Notes: generated by a model not told the origin, from the sequence alone. DNA of 64,000 bases from Lamellibrachia satsuma (GCA_033239005.1 BSQZ01000026.1:2439001-2503000); one strand, 5' to 3'; counted from the first letter of the stretch, positions 27,201 through 34,919 are shown. Numbers and translations: made by a program.

Positions 27201-30200
27201 AATAATCGTCGATTAGTGTGCAACCCGTCAATTGCGGTTTTGGGACTATTTTCATTATTCTGGGATACTGTTACAATACTATCGCGATACTATACACGGT
27301 AGTCACCCATATGTGATAGACCTGACAGTATATTTTGTCAGTCTTTGTAATGTTGATGTAGCATTATTGGTAGAATTTTAAGTGTAGTGTAGTGGTCACA
27401 GGAGTATTTATTTTAGAAATCATTGTATAAGACGAGTTGCATCTACATGATGATCTTTGTAAGGTACAGGTTTTATAGCACAAAAAATAGAGTATGCTCT
27501 TCTAATCGATTATCCATGACAAAATAAATGTTCACTAACATGTATGTGTCAATTTCTCAATTCTGTTTTTAAGCATTGCTTAGGTGCTTTTTGTGAGTAA
27601 CGAATGCTACCAGTAATGAAGTTTACAATTGGCAAGGCAGGATGTCCTAAGTGAAGTTGCGCTATACATTCATGTTGAGTAATACTGTGATAAAAATGTC
27701 TAACTTCTGTGGCTGACACAGAACACTGTTTCTTCTACGCAAATGTTAAATCGGTGCTACAGACAACTGCCAATTGATGCCCTGTGGAACAGTCTGCTGT
27801 ACGTATGCTGCAAGCAGACGGGCCAGCAACGACTCAAGGCCATCCAGCTACTGCTCAAGGTCATGCAGACACAGTTCAGGTACATGACCTTCTGTATACT
27901 GACAACCTTGAAAATCCTTCCTCAATTGATTTAGACCGTCACGAATCAAGTTTGTTGGTGTTCAGATTTGTTGTGTGTGAGTGCACAGGCTGTCTAATAA
28001 AAGACTTGCTAAAATCATCAAATGAATTTACTTCGTTTATCAAACCTGGTAACTTGTAGAAGTGTGAATACCCTTATGTCATAGTATGTACAGCCAGACC
28101 ACTTTTGCTCCTTTTTTGCCAAATTGAATAAAAAATAATGTAATAGTTTGTCCGATGATTTCACCAAAACTAAATAACGAATTTATACAAACGAACTAGC
28201 ATGTTGTAGTGGATAATAAATAGGTTAAATTAAATTTTACTCGCACCAATCAAGATGAGGTGATATTAATGTTATATATGTTGTGGGACACAGTGGCGGT
28301 GCGGTTAGAAGGTTGGACTGTCAATCGAGAAACCCGGGTTCGAATCCTCTTGCTGCCATTTCAAAACTTTGGCAATTTCATTCATCCCACGTTGCCACAG
28401 TTCACCTAGTTGTATAAATGAATACCTGGAGAGGTGGATATGTGAACGAATAATCTTTGCACAGTAATTGTAGTGTGTCTGAGTGCTTCCCACAGAAGTC
28501 GAGATGGCGTTGGAATGAACAGGTCTGCCAGGAGGTGATGTGTAAAGCGCTTTGAGCCATCCCAAGGACTGGATACCGCACTATGTAAGAACGTACCTTT
28601 ATGATTGTTTGTAGGCCGGGAGCAAGCGAACTGTCCATTGACCTGGGTCTCCTAAAGCCACTGTGGAAACTCTTCAACGCAATGAGCTTGAAGAACGCAC
28701 CAGAGAGGGGAAACGTTGTTCCATCTACCGTCCGTGCATTCACTGAGCTCTTTCTCATCGCCGAAAGCCTTGCCCTGGTGAGCTTTTTACTTCACAGTTA
28801 ATTTTTGAACTGTACTTGTGATGATCTGAAATGTTCCATCATCTTTATTGCAGTATTACTACATTGCAACTTGCGGTGGTTCTTTTTTTACTTTTTAATA
28901 ATACTATAAAGCATAGTTTTATTCTTAAAATAAAATTTTTAAATTACCATTTCCTGTTACATTACAAAAGGTAAACATGGAAGAACAATGTAGACAAAAC
29001 ATATAATTATGCATTTGTGTGACAGCCATTTTTAGATCTTGTAAAACGCAAGAAACGGGAATGGAGACGTTAATTTTTGTCTCCTGAGATGACACTGACT
29101 GTGTGTGCTTGTAGGAGTGGGACATGTCACAAGAGTACATGGTCATGTTGCACGATGAGGAAGACATCCAGAAGATTGTCTTCCATGTGAGCATCTCAAA
29201 CAATTACAGTAGCACCTTCTTCCCTCAGTAGGGTGGGGGACAATGTCACCCGTTTTTGTCCCAAAGATGTCAATATCTGCTCGTGAAAAAGCGGGAAAAT
29301 GCTCATGAATAGCAGGAAACATCCTCCTCTGTATAGCTTTCATCATTTTTGTTGTGGTTTTTCATTGGGTTTTAATGTACCGTTTTACTGCCATTTTGAT
29401 TGGCCATTCTTGTTCACGGTAAGAGGTAAGAGAAAATGTGAAGTCATTTGAGAACAAAGAAATAAGGTGCCCGATTTACACGTTACGCCATACTGTAATG
29501 CATGGACTGTTATTTCAGACGTTGTGTTTATGTTAATGAACACTGCCGGTTTGCTCAGTGTTGTTGGTCTGGTAGCATGTTCCGCTGACAATTGTTTGTC
29601 TATGTATGTTTATGTTAATGAACACTGCTGGCTTGCTCGGTGTTGTTGGTTTGGTAGCGTGGTCCGCTGACAGTTGTTTGTCTATGTATGAACAGTACAA
29701 GGGCAGAACACGACAACAATGGCTTCGAGTACAACAAATAGATTGATTTTGTTTTTTTAAAGCTATAGAAAAGTGGGACATTTCATCCAAAAAAGTGTGA
29801 AACAAGGACCAAGGGGAAAAATCAGTATTTCCATGAAATGATAGTGGTAATGTGGACACCTGTGTTGCCCACCCACTCGACTTGTTTCTGTCTCTCTAGC
29901 TTCTTCTGACATTTCCCCCAGTATTCACACCCGCCTTTTCGAGTCTCTTTTTACACTGATTGATTCTACGCATGTTCCACTTCTCCTAAAATAACTGCAA
30001 ATTGTTATCATATTTTTAATAGGAGTGTACTGTACATACGTTAGTCAACTCCATGAATATAATACAAGATTCAGAAACAATTCTGGAGTGGCAATGGGCA
30101 CAGTAGTACAGGATCTAGTTTATGAACTCTCTACCAGAAAATGTAGGTGCTTTCTAAAAAATGTTGCCAAGTTCTTTCATTATTGCTAGTAATCGTTTAG

Positions 30201-30923
30201 TTTTTAAATCAATTCCCTATTATCTTTACATAAAATTTATTTGGTAAATATTTAGACATACTATGTATGTGTTGATTTAGTTAGCAAATGCAAATACTGT
30301 GAATTGTTTGGTCACCAGCTTGACAAGTGAATGATCTACCCTCAATTTCTAACTTTTGATACCACTTTGAGTGAATACATTATTATTACCAATATAATAA
30401 TTTGTTAAAAACATGTATTTGTAAAGATGATTCTGACTTATTTGTGTAAAAAACTTGAAGAGGCATAACGATGGAAGTCCATTTTGATCTGCACCATGTG
30501 GATGGTTGGATACGAATCTATTAAGACTAAGTTCTAACGCACAATAATAGAGTCATTGTTTTGTTTCCTCGGCAGATTTGTTGTTGAAGAACCAAAACAA
30601 TAAAACTCCATTTTCGTGTGTTAGAAGTTAGTGTAATAGACACACATCCAACCAACCTCATGGTGCAGATCAAAATGGAATTCCATTGTTTTGACTCTTC
30701 AACAGTGATAAAAATACATTTTATTAATACAAAATGCATGTTCTAGGGCCTAGAGAATGTGGCAGCTATCAGTCTCATGTTGGGGCACAAGAACAAGGCA
30801 ACGGAAGGTTTTGAGGCCCTGAAACAGAATGCGACAACACCGCAGACAACACCGCATGAGCTCATCACGCTTGATAAAGTGAAACAATGCAAGGTGTTAT
30901 TAAGCAGATATGCTAGCACTTAA
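179..30923 (+). CDS. ZZEF1: ZZEF1 (zinc finger ZZ-type and EF-hand domain protein 1), 3' half, 33 exons
   Basis: I assembled 33 exons with GT-AG borders and consistent phases; they total 4,020 nt, 1,339 codons plus stop. ZZEF1 is a very large (about 2,960 aa in human) poorly understood protein with an EF-hand, a DOC/APC10-like domain, two ZZ zinc fingers and a long C-terminal region; it is described as a histone-tail reader. Only the part from somewhat before the ZZ fingers to the C-terminus is here; the EF-hand and DOC parts lie upstream of base 1. Identity rests on the paired ZZ fingers and on several stretches that follow the vertebrate protein in order, for example TGQQRLKAIQLLL, WGYKFTVTGG and NVAAISL near the end. 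No frameshift or internal stop interrupts any exon, so the gene looks intact. Human ZZEF1 ends soon after the NKAT motif; this one runs about 35 residues further. Confidence 0.9.
571..732. repeat. Imperfect long inverted repeat (MITE-like hairpin) in ZZEF1 intron
   Basis: The left arm (571-636) and right arm (666-732) are reverse complements over about 65 bases with few mismatches; GATGACATCATC in the left arm pairs with GATGATGTCATC in the right. The loop is about 30 bases. It may be a small inverted-repeat transposon or a hairpin RNA source. No target-site duplication could be fixed. Confidence 0.7.
3402..3535 (-). mobile_element. 5'-truncated CR1-like LINE 3' end (third copy)
   Basis: The sequence matches the 3' ends of the two larger LINE copies at 11,490 and 17,430: TTAACAAGATTG, then a diverged ACAAG...GGACAAG...GAGTCCAACAATTT segment. 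Only the terminal region of about 130 bases remains, as expected of target-primed reverse transcription that stopped early. It lies in the ZZEF1 intron just after the exon ending at 3298. Confidence 0.7.
4182..6070 (+). CDS. ZZEF1: ZZEF1 exons encoding two tandem ZZ zinc fingers
   Basis: Exons: 4182-4323, 4779-4833, 5219-5332, 6027-6070. Finger 1 reads NCDGCGVTLPGHRYRCLQC, then CDMDLCANCYAGG and DDHDIVHLM. Finger 2 reads YKCDECQAFIVGTRIHC, then CEDFDLCLGC and SEHSVIKHPL. Each has the ZZ arrangement of CxxC, CxxC and a second CxxC around the D-[MF]-D-L-C core, followed by histidines, so both zinc sites look complete. ZZ fingers bind N-terminal histone H3 or SUMO-like ligands in this family. 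Finger 1 is split by an intron (4324-4778) made entirely of a 37-bp tandem array, and finger 2 is split between the last two exons. Confidence 0.93.
4324..4778 (+). repeat. 37-bp minisatellite filling a whole intron
   Basis: About twelve units of roughly 37 bases (core TTTACTGCTATGCCAGTTGG) run from the donor of the first ZZ exon to the acceptor of the next. The exon end plus donor (ACTGTTATGCTGGTTAGTG) is itself a recognisable diverged unit end, and the acceptor TTGTATTTTTGCAG is a modified last unit. A few units are shorter (30 bases) near 4,500-4,560. Confidence 0.9.
6735..19151 (+). CDS. ZZEF1: ZZEF1 middle exons after the ZZ fingers (11 exons)
   Basis: Exons: 6735-6959, 9373-9485, 9939-10012, 10189-10276, 10646-10770, 12604-12721, 13189-13242, 13881-14021, 15876-15987, 16553-16752, 18957-19151. 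All join in phase. Recognisable family stretches include NHVWLLF, GLEWANSMAGIL, VVLKHFPDKNQTLLVD and SKLWLLKDLE. An acidic run of glutamates lies in the exon at 10646-10770 and a second Asp/Ser/Glu-rich segment in 18957-19151; both look like flexible linkers. The exon at 13881-14021 encodes a basic KKSRRRRC patch. The human protein has a long low-conservation insert between the first two of these exons that is short or absent here. Introns in this block carry LINE copies and several minisatellites. Confidence 0.88.
7577..7955 (+). repeat. G-rich minisatellite followed by a dispersed repeat tail
   Basis: From 7577 to about 7812 the plus strand is a run of GGGAGTGGGTGGGAGTGGGA units of 6-12 bases, with dense G-tracts of three that could form G-quadruplexes in the ZZEF1 pre-mRNA. 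From about 7870 to 7955 follows a segment (GGTGCCGGTCTCACCCCGGA, then TTCAGGGATAAAGAGGAGAG) that recurs at 20,440-20,530 and three times in the satellite at 42.7-47.1 kb. Confidence 0.85.
7960..9372. other. Long intron stretch without recognisable feature
   Basis: AT-rich ZZEF1 intron sequence. I see no coding exon, repeat array or clear mobile element here. Confidence 0.5.
11490..12485 (-). mobile_element. CR1-like non-LTR retrotransposon, 5'-truncated
   Basis: On the minus strand an open frame of about 280 codons (11591-12433) encodes the C-terminal half of a reverse transcriptase. The catalytic FADDTK motif follows a VLGLILFLIYINDL segment visible just upstream of the ORF start. Then come the thumb (YKAIVRPHLEYCIQAW) and a C-terminal EWNKLP motif. 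The frame is uninterrupted to GYT-stop. The 3' end has a short TCTTGTTAAA repeat tail (11,490-11,512 on the plus strand). The endonuclease and N-terminal RT are missing. It is antisense to ZZEF1 in an intron and ends about 120 bases before the exon at 12604. The motif order is that of CR1/jockey-type elements; the clade is not certain. Confidence 0.9.
12866..13045 (+). repeat. Polypyrimidine (CTCTCCCTCCC) tract
   Basis: Nearly pure C/T on the plus strand, in CTCTCCCTCCC-like units, inside the ZZEF1 intron about 150 bases before the exon at 13189. It could act as a long polypyrimidine tract or an H-DNA-forming mirror repeat. No coding sense. Confidence 0.75.
13260..13880. other. Intron without recognised feature
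   Basis: AT-rich ZZEF1 intron between the exons at 13189 and 13881; no array or coding motif seen. Confidence 0.45.
14131..15875 (+). repeat. 37-bp minisatellite ending at a splice acceptor
   Basis: About 46 units of 37 bases (core CTGCAGTAGGAATAAACTTA, CAGAGTGATCTGTGTAT). Variants alternate (TGATCTG, TGATCCATG; AAACTTAC, AAGTTAC, AACCTTAC), suggesting a partial higher-order pattern. The last diverged unit is the acceptor of the next ZZEF1 exon: TATCTGTTGGCAG then AGTAAGGAT, matching TATCTG-CAG then TAGGAAT in the array. Confidence 0.9.
16291..16552 (+). repeat. Four tandem degraded copies of a splice acceptor plus exon start
   Basis: The real junction at 16552/16553 reads GTTGCAG then TGAGTGGCGACCCGGTCAG. 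Similar blocks precede it with AGs ending at 16296, 16349, 16409 and 16486 (spacings 53, 60, 77 and 66 bases). Each is followed by TGAGTGGTGA or TGGGTGACC and by GTCAGTGTAGAGAGTCTG-like sequence that belongs to the coding exon. Coding sequence is thus duplicated upstream into the intron. Confidence 0.88.
16770..17085 (+). repeat. 39-bp minisatellite
   Basis: About eight units of 39 bases (core TCCTCTTTATCATATCAATA, then TCAGTGCCCCAACCCAAGA) starting 18 bases after the donor of the ZZEF1 exon that ends at 16752. The exon's last bases CTCAAGGACCTTGAG resemble the CTCAAGGTCCTCTTT of the units. Confidence 0.88.
17090..17330 (+). repeat. Dispersed repeat, copy 1 (inverted copy near 60.0-60.4 kb)
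   Basis: Segments such as AAAACAAAAGTCATGGTTTT, then GATATGCACCTAA, GTTAACCAGTGTGACCGATA and AAGCGCAT, appear in reverse complement and in matching order at 60,030-60,365. The two copies are clearly diverged. No coding capacity; class unknown. Confidence 0.7.
17430..18155 (-). mobile_element. CR1-like LINE, second copy, more truncated
   Basis: The minus-strand ORF (17536-18207) is a near-identical copy of the C-terminal 190 or so residues of the element at 11,490-12,485, starting at EKDSGVTFSADMK and ending in the same GYT-type C-terminus. The TCTTGTTAAA-type tail is at 17,438-17,457. LINE homology stops near 18,155, where a minisatellite begins, so the first residues of the frame are not element-derived. 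High similarity between the copies implies recent activity of the family. Confidence 0.9.
18160..18405 (+). repeat. 37-bp minisatellite abutting the LINE 5' break
   Basis: Six to seven units of 37 bases (core AACATTGCACCGTTGTTTCT, then TCATTATTGCAGTTAT). Every unit contains a pyrimidine-rich run ending in TTATTGCAG, which looks like a 3' splice site. Confidence 0.88.
19219..19510 (+). mobile_element. LINE 3'-end remnant
   Basis: The plus strand reads FRKSLKTHLFISYI (TTTAGGAAGTCTTTAAAGAC...), a common C-terminal motif of CR1/L2-type reverse transcriptase proteins. A 3' UTR-like segment follows, with TACAGCGCATTG and GCTTTATAAATGCAGTATTA, ending in an ATT-type tail. It lies in a ZZEF1 intron in sense orientation. 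Confidence 0.6.
20440..20530 (+). repeat. Dispersed repeat (GCCAGCCTCAC family), intronic copy
   Basis: GATGCCAGCCTCACTGCGGA, then CTTCAGGGAAATAGAGGAGA, matches the copies at 7,880-7,955 and within the large satellite (42,855, 43,280 and 45,380). Purine-rich sequence with GAGAGGGGAGTAGAGAATGA precedes it, as at the 7.8-kb copy. Confidence 0.75.
20638..30923 (+). CDS. ZZEF1: ZZEF1 C-terminal exons and stop (12 exons)
   Basis: Exons: 20638-20744, 21314-21370, 21838-21912, 22285-22459, 23057-23233, 24024-24220, 26247-26362, 26784-26928, 27763-27879, 28615-28777, 29115-29186, 30747-30923. The last exon follows TTCTAG, carries NVAAISLMLGHKNKAT and closes with TAA at 30921-30923. A weak donor (GTGTTA at 30894) is inside the last exon, but the family ends near here, so I read through to the stop. 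The segment NWINFRVSGDSLYYKF, followed by WGYKFTVTGG, resembles the beta-rich module near the C-terminus of the human protein. Inferred 3' UTR follows from 30924, with a MITE-like repeat almost at the stop; an AATAAA at about 31,595 is one possible polyadenylation signal. Confidence 0.88.
21945..22155 (+). repeat. 21-bp minisatellite
   Basis: About ten units of 21 bases (ACTGTTCAGAATACTGTCGA G) in a ZZEF1 intron. Open on the plus strand as a seven-residue repeat, but it is bounded by the donor at 21913 and not exon sequence. Confidence 0.88.
22249..22284 (+). repeat. Duplicated acceptor before a ZZEF1 exon
   Basis: GTTGTTGTAGAGAGTGTCAT is followed within 35 bases by CTTGTTGTAG then AGTGATAG, the real exon start at 22285. 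The acceptor and first exon bases are present twice. Confidence 0.6.
22690..22800 (+). mobile_element. LINE C-terminal remnant
   Basis: Plus-strand reading KIWNKLPVTLKLSEI, then HKNIKIIFL, fits the IWNxLP and late FKxxLK motifs at the C-terminus of CR1/jockey-type reverse transcriptase proteins. Short and interrupted; intronic. Confidence 0.45.
23275..23918 (+). repeat. MITE-like copy with a 30-bp minisatellite expanded inside it
   Basis: The start (CTCTTCAATCGATTTAGCCC) matches the terminal sequence of the repeat family at 27,913, 30,928 and 54,998. The segment AAGTGTGAATAACCTTATG at 23,443 matches AAGTGTGAATACCCTTATG at about 28,060. From 23,467 to 23,918 about fifteen 30-base units (TTTAGTATGCAGAGGTGGAG CCACTTTTGC) follow. 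The corresponding point of the 28-kb copy has TAGTATGTACAGCCAGACCA CTTTTGC once, so the array is an expansion of element sequence. Confidence 0.75.
24778..25335 (-). mobile_element. Dispersed element with small membrane-protein-like ORF, copy 1
   Basis: Reverse-complement copy of 37,305-37,857, about 95% or more identical by eye. The minus-strand ORF (24769-25035, up to 88 codons) begins MPLFLLFVLGILLLLCGEMW, giving a strongly hydrophobic first segment. A second (GVVSLALGCGAHISLFYISL) follows an Arg-containing loop. A one-base indel near the end shifts the C-terminus relative to copy 2. AATAAA lies at the 3' side of the ORF. I cannot assign a family; it might be an expressed retrogene, a MITE-like element or a fortuitous frame. 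Confidence 0.65.
25620..25650. repeat. Perfect 14-bp hairpin
   Basis: TATGCAACATTGGC, loop TGT, GCCAATGTTGCATA. It lies beyond the upstream end of the element copy at 24,778-25,335 and after a CG-richer block (GCGCGCTGATTGGTTC at about 25,478). Confidence 0.85.
25925..26222 (+). repeat. Degenerate GTGAAGCATG minisatellite next to an acceptor
   Basis: Irregular units of 13-28 bases built from GTGAAGCATGTTATGTGAAG and GTGAGACATGCCAT run up to about 25 bases before the ZZEF1 acceptor at 26246. Confidence 0.75.
26562..26783 (+). repeat. 30-bp minisatellite ending at a splice acceptor
   Basis: Seven units of 30 bases (GTGTTAGCCCTAACACTGAC CAATGTGTCT). The final diverged unit, AACCAATGTGTCTGTGTTGG then TCATAG, is the acceptor for the exon starting at 26784. 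Confidence 0.85.
27000..27750. other. Long intron stretch, short CGATA-rich segment only
   Basis: Between 27,000 and 27,310 there are several ATCGATA/TATCGAT motifs (palindromic). Nothing coding is seen in the remainder. Confidence 0.4.
27913..28260 (+). mobile_element. MITE-like repeat (CCTCAATTGATTTAG termini), intronic copy
   Basis: Begins CCTTCCTCAATTGATTTAGA and ends near CCAATCAAGATGAGG, an imperfect inverted terminus. Internal motifs (GATGATTTCACCAAAACTAA, ACAAACGAACTAGCATGTTG) recur in reverse complement at 30,928-31,283 and 54,700-55,013 and in direct orientation at 52,512-52,605. No ORF of note. Confidence 0.65.
28282..28600 (+). mobile_element. tRNA-derived SINE, nearly full length
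   Basis: The head has an A-box-like GGCGGTGCGGTTAGAAG and a canonical B box GGTTCGAATCC 35 bases on. The conserved body follows (CCCACGTTGCCACAGTTCAC, ATAAATGAATACCTGG, GCACAGTAATTG) and then TGTAAAGCGCTTTGAGC. It lies in sense in ZZEF1, its end only tens of bases from the acceptor at 28614. It is a SINE and not a functional tRNA: the acceptor-stem and anticodon-stem pairing is not preserved. Confidence 0.85.
29523..29690 (+). repeat. Tandem duplication, two units of about 83 bp
   Basis: TGTTTATGTTAATGAACACT then GCCGGTTTGCTCAGTGTTGT is repeated 83 bases later as ...GCTGGCTTGCTCGGTGTTGT. Intronic, diverged by several bases. Confidence 0.75.
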
Positions 30924-30927
30924 ATGT

Positions 30928-31283
30928 CCATCCTCAATTCGAATTTTCCCATCATTTCAGACATATTTAACAAGAAACCGATACTATGTAATATTGACGT
31001 TGGCTCGTTTGTACAAATGTGTTATTTTAATGTTGTTGAAATCATCGGAAAACTTATTAAATTTAGTCAAAATTCGGCAGAAAATGGTAAAAGTGGTCCG
31101 GTTTTGTATACTGTAAGTCTATTTACACGCAAGTTACCAGATCTAATGATGAGTGTCAATTCTTTCAACGATTTCAACAAAAGTATCACTATCACTGAAC
31201 TGCGCATGTCAACTATTCACACACTACACATTTGAGTATCAATGAACCTGATTTGAGATGGCCTAAATTAATTGAGGATGGAG
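30928..31283 (-). mobile_element. MITE-like repeat in the ZZEF1 3' UTR
   Basis: Starts CCATCCTCAATTCG five bases after the ZZEF1 stop and ends TTAATTGAGGATGG, giving inverted termini. Its interior (GCTCGTTTGTACAAATGTGT, GTTGAAATCATCGG, TTCTTTCAACGATTTCAACA) is shared with the 54.7-kb copy and, inverted, with the 27.9-kb copy. It very probably forms the start of the 3' UTR. Confidence 0.65.
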
Positions 31284-31396
31284 TTTTAACAGTCATAAGT
31301 TAGTTGTCATATTTATATGGAATGACCTTTCTTATGTTATCAATTGAAAAAAAGAAATATTAACTTTGCACAAATCAAACTGTGTGTATGTATATG

Positions 31397-31399
<3 letters not shown>

Positions 31400-31472
<73 letters not shown>
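31400..31472. repeat. TA microsatellite
   Basis: GTATATGTATATG passes into about 30 TA dinucleotides. It lies just downstream of ZZEF1. Confidence 0.95.
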
Positions 31473-31474
<2 letters not shown>

Positions 31475-32915
31475 TACACTGTACAGGAAAGTAATTACGA
31501 TGCTCTTTGCTTAGATACTGCATTTTAGGTTACAATTGAATGGTAGTAAGTAGTCATGTTACTGCCCTGTATGTAATAATGACTCGGTTACATATAAATA
31601 AATGAATAATGTGTAAGTACTTTGTCAAGGAAATAGTCCATGAAAATAGTTCATTATTTCTAAGAATGCTTGTTTCACTATATTTAGTTTGTTGCACAAA
31701 TGCACTAAGAATCTCTGGTTTTAATCCCTCTGTAACTATCGAGTAATTACAATTTCTGGGTCACAATTTCTGTGATGAATAATGTTCCACTGACCCATTG
31801 TTACTAGCTGGTGTGTTGTGAACCACTCCCATGGAGACTTTCTGTATGAGTTGTTACATTGTTCATGTTGTGTTTAACTGTGGGAGCCCAAGTGGCTGTA
31901 CACAGATTGAGATATTTTCGTTAAAACGTGTTTGCTGCCACAAACTATACGTAGACAAATACACAACGTAGCACAGATGATCTACAACACATCGACATGC
32001 TGATCAGCCAGAATCTTTCAAAGATTCCACCACCCAGATGCATCTTATCATTAAAACTTTACATTGTAAAGTAGGAACCACTGTTAAAATATATTGTGTT
32101 ACTGTATGATGTTGTAAATTATTTTAAGATGCATCACGTTGTTAATCTTAGTAACTGTACCAAGATTGGTATAATTGTTATTTATTTGCACAAGCTATGT
32201 AAAATTGCTGTTCCAAAATGGTGGTGTAATGTGCATATTTGATGAACAGATGTTGTTATGACAAGTGTACAATTTTTATTCATGTTTGTTTAGTTTGTAT
32301 TCTGTCCCTTGTCAGATATCAAGTAGTCTGTACACTCCACACATTTGGATTGACTAATATTGAAATTACTTTTGAATATTCCTTGTGATGTTAAAACAAC
32401 TTGTGCTCATAAACTTTCAGTACTTATAATTTGGTTAAAACACAATTGAGATTCATTATGAATACTGTTTTGCATCATGATTACATATAATGTAAATAAT
32501 AAATAACATTTAAAACAAATAACACTTGTTTTATACAAAGATGTTCACATAAATTCAGTGTTAGTTGAGAATAGCCCTTGATAAATGCACATTATTCACT
32601 TCAATTATTTATGAAGTTGATCATATAGCAGACAATTAGAAGTAACAATAATTACACATACATACTTACTGCTTACTGGTGACCTATTGGTGACAAGTCA
32701 ATTTGTGAAATCTGGTTCCAGGCATTCCTGTTGTTTCCAATCAAATGTTATGGACAACTGATCCACACAAATTACAAATTGGGAGAGCTTTATCTCCCTT
32801 GCTATCATCAGAACTGTGATGCTGGGAATAACATATCCATATTCCATACACCAAAGTGTGTAATCGTCTGCATTTGCGAAAAAAATCAATCAGCGACATT
32901 GGCCGGTCATTCAAC
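31473..32915. other. Intergenic stretch without recognised features
   Basis: AT-rich. Candidate AATAAA signals occur (for example near 31,595 and 32,495) and could serve ZZEF1. No coding motif or array is seen. Confidence 0.5.
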
Positions 32916-33841
32916 TCAGTGTAATTTTTGGTGGACTTTTGCACAAACAAATGTCTCAAGGGTTTTGTGGTAGTTATGTGTGATAGTGTCAAGAATGCCT
33001 TTCGTCAGCGATGTTGTTAGATTCACTAATACGACAGCTACAAGTGGAATGTGCGCCGTGAACATGGAGCGCAGAATAGTTAGATCGTATAGGACTAGGT
33101 TAACACAAAAGTTTGGTTTCTGCGCCAGCACATGCTGCCACACGACAGGCGAGTACGTGAGGAATTCGAGGAAGTCCGTGAAACAGGGTCAGATGCTCCA
33201 GGCATTCGTGCTCAGGTGCATGAGGAAGACATCTGGTAACTGCTGACGTCTTATATGCAGCCCCTCAGTTTGGTGAACTGAGAGAGCAACTGCAACGGTC
33301 CGTTATGACGATGAAGTAATACATCGTCAAGCATGAGTTCGCTCACTTTATGGCAGTGTTCTGCCCGTGCCAGCATTCTCAGCAAAGAGATCGAGTTGTG
33401 ATGATCCCCCACCCCTAACAGCATTGGCTGCTGGATCGATATACTGCATAACTCGGTACAGTTCTCCAGGATGTTGCCAGATGTCCTTGTCACTTCGCAA
33501 TCCAAGTAGATCCACCACAGTCTTACACATCAAAGGTGTGGACAATGTGTTGCCACATTGGTCAATATTTGGTTGATGGACTGTCGTTGGTTGCCAGTAC
33601 CGTATGTGCCATCCAGACAGAAGGCATCCATATTACTGAAGGCACATTGAGTTAAATGTACTGTGCTTTGTTCGTGATACCCTAGCTCTGACCATGAGCT
33701 AGGGTAACACAGAAGGGACAGTAGTGCCTCGATGACAGACAACTTATCGTGCCATGGTAGGTGTAGAAGAATACGCGAGACAACCAGTGATGGCTGGTAA
33801 CAGACATGTTGAATGTCAAATGCAGTAAAATCAGAACACAT
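32916..33841 (-). pseudogene. Decayed coding remnant of an unidentified protein
   Basis: Read on the minus strand from 33,841 downwards, protein-like sequence jumps between frames. SLVVSRILLHLPWHDKLSVI... runs to a stop at 33,530. An overlapping frame continues with KTVVDLLGLRSDKDIWQHPG and ELYRVMQYIDPAANAV. A third continues with LLRMLARAEHCHKVSEL and LLHRHNGPLQLLSQFTKL. Further on, after stops, comes FTDFLEFLTYSPVVWQHVLA. At least three frame changes are needed, with no plausible splice sites at those points. The amphipathic leucine-rich character suggests a helical-repeat protein. I could not identify the parent gene, and sequencing indels could mimic some breaks. Confidence 0.5.
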
Positions 33842-34277
33842 TCTAAGTAACCAAATTTTACATCCCGATTTTTATTTATTTTGTAAAATAATGTTTTCTG
33901 CTTGATGTACTAAGTTGAAAACTCATTAAGTGATTGTGGAAAGTAAGCAGTAAAGCAGATTTTAAATTGAGTTTTAAGTGGGATGCCACTGCAATCAGTG
34001 TTTGGACCTACATTGTTCTTAATGTACAGCGTATAAGTAAATAAATTATATAAATAACTTGGAAGATGATATATATCAAGCAGTGTAGTGAAATGTGTGG
34101 ACCTATTGGAAAGGTTAAAAGATAAGAAGTTAAAAAAAATTTAAGATCTAGACTCTTGGTAAAATCACACATAATGACAGCACATGGAAACAGATTGGGA
34201 ACATAAAATGGTACAACTGAGGAACATAGGTTCTTCCTGACCGTAGGCGGTGGCTTCGGTGGTCACATCTTGAACTT

Positions 34278-34919
34278 TCACTTGGAATGCTCTACTGCTT
34301 CCTGGCAAGGCGGCTTTGTAGTTGTAGAGAAATTCCTCAGTACCCCAATGTCTATATCTAGACGGGTTTTAAATGAGTTGACGCCTGGGGCAGTTACAAC
34401 TACTTCTGGTAGATCGTTCCATAATCTGGTAACTCTAAGTGAGAAGCTTTCTTTTCTAACGTTTGTACGAGCACGTTCTAGAAACAATTTCAAACTACAA
34501 CCCCTTGTTCCTTCCCTTGTATCACTGTCTTTGTGCAGCTTGACAATGTTAGATATATCACTGTCATATTTCCCTTGAAGCAGTTTATATACCTTAATCA
34601 TATCACCACGAGTTTGTCTATATGCAAGTAAGGGAAGTTTCAATCTCTTAAGTCTTTCCTCGTAAGGAATATCCTTCATACCAGGAAGCTGCTTTGTTGC
34701 ATATTTCTGTACGTTTTTGATGGCATCATTGTATTTCTGTTTATAAGGAGACCATATTGATATTGCAGAATCTAAATGACTCCTAACTAAAGCTTTATAT
34801 AATGGAACAAAATGGTGTTGATTTAGGCTTGTAAAGGACCTTCTAATAACTGCCATGACACTGTTTGCTTTGTTTATTTTTTGGCTGATGGCAAAGGTGG
34901 GAGGCGTCATACAAAACAA
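34278..34919 (-). mobile_element. LINE fragment, second CR1/jockey-like family
   Basis: A minus-strand ORF of 213 codons carries the RT thumb and C-terminus: VPLYKALVRSHLDSAISIW, then PYEERLKRLKLP, then RVTRLWNDLP. Catalytic motifs are absent because of 5' truncation. Sequence differs strongly from the elements at 11.5 and 17.4 kb, so it belongs to another family. Confidence 0.85.

Noticed and set aside
28282..28360. Functional tRNA gene
   Set aside because: The B box is good but acceptor and anticodon stems do not pair, and the sequence continues into a SINE body found at three other places.
32731..32973. Possible extra ZZEF1 exon after GGTTCCAG at about 32,720
   Set aside because: The reading has no ZZEF1 similarity, and the gene already has a stop at the position expected from the family.
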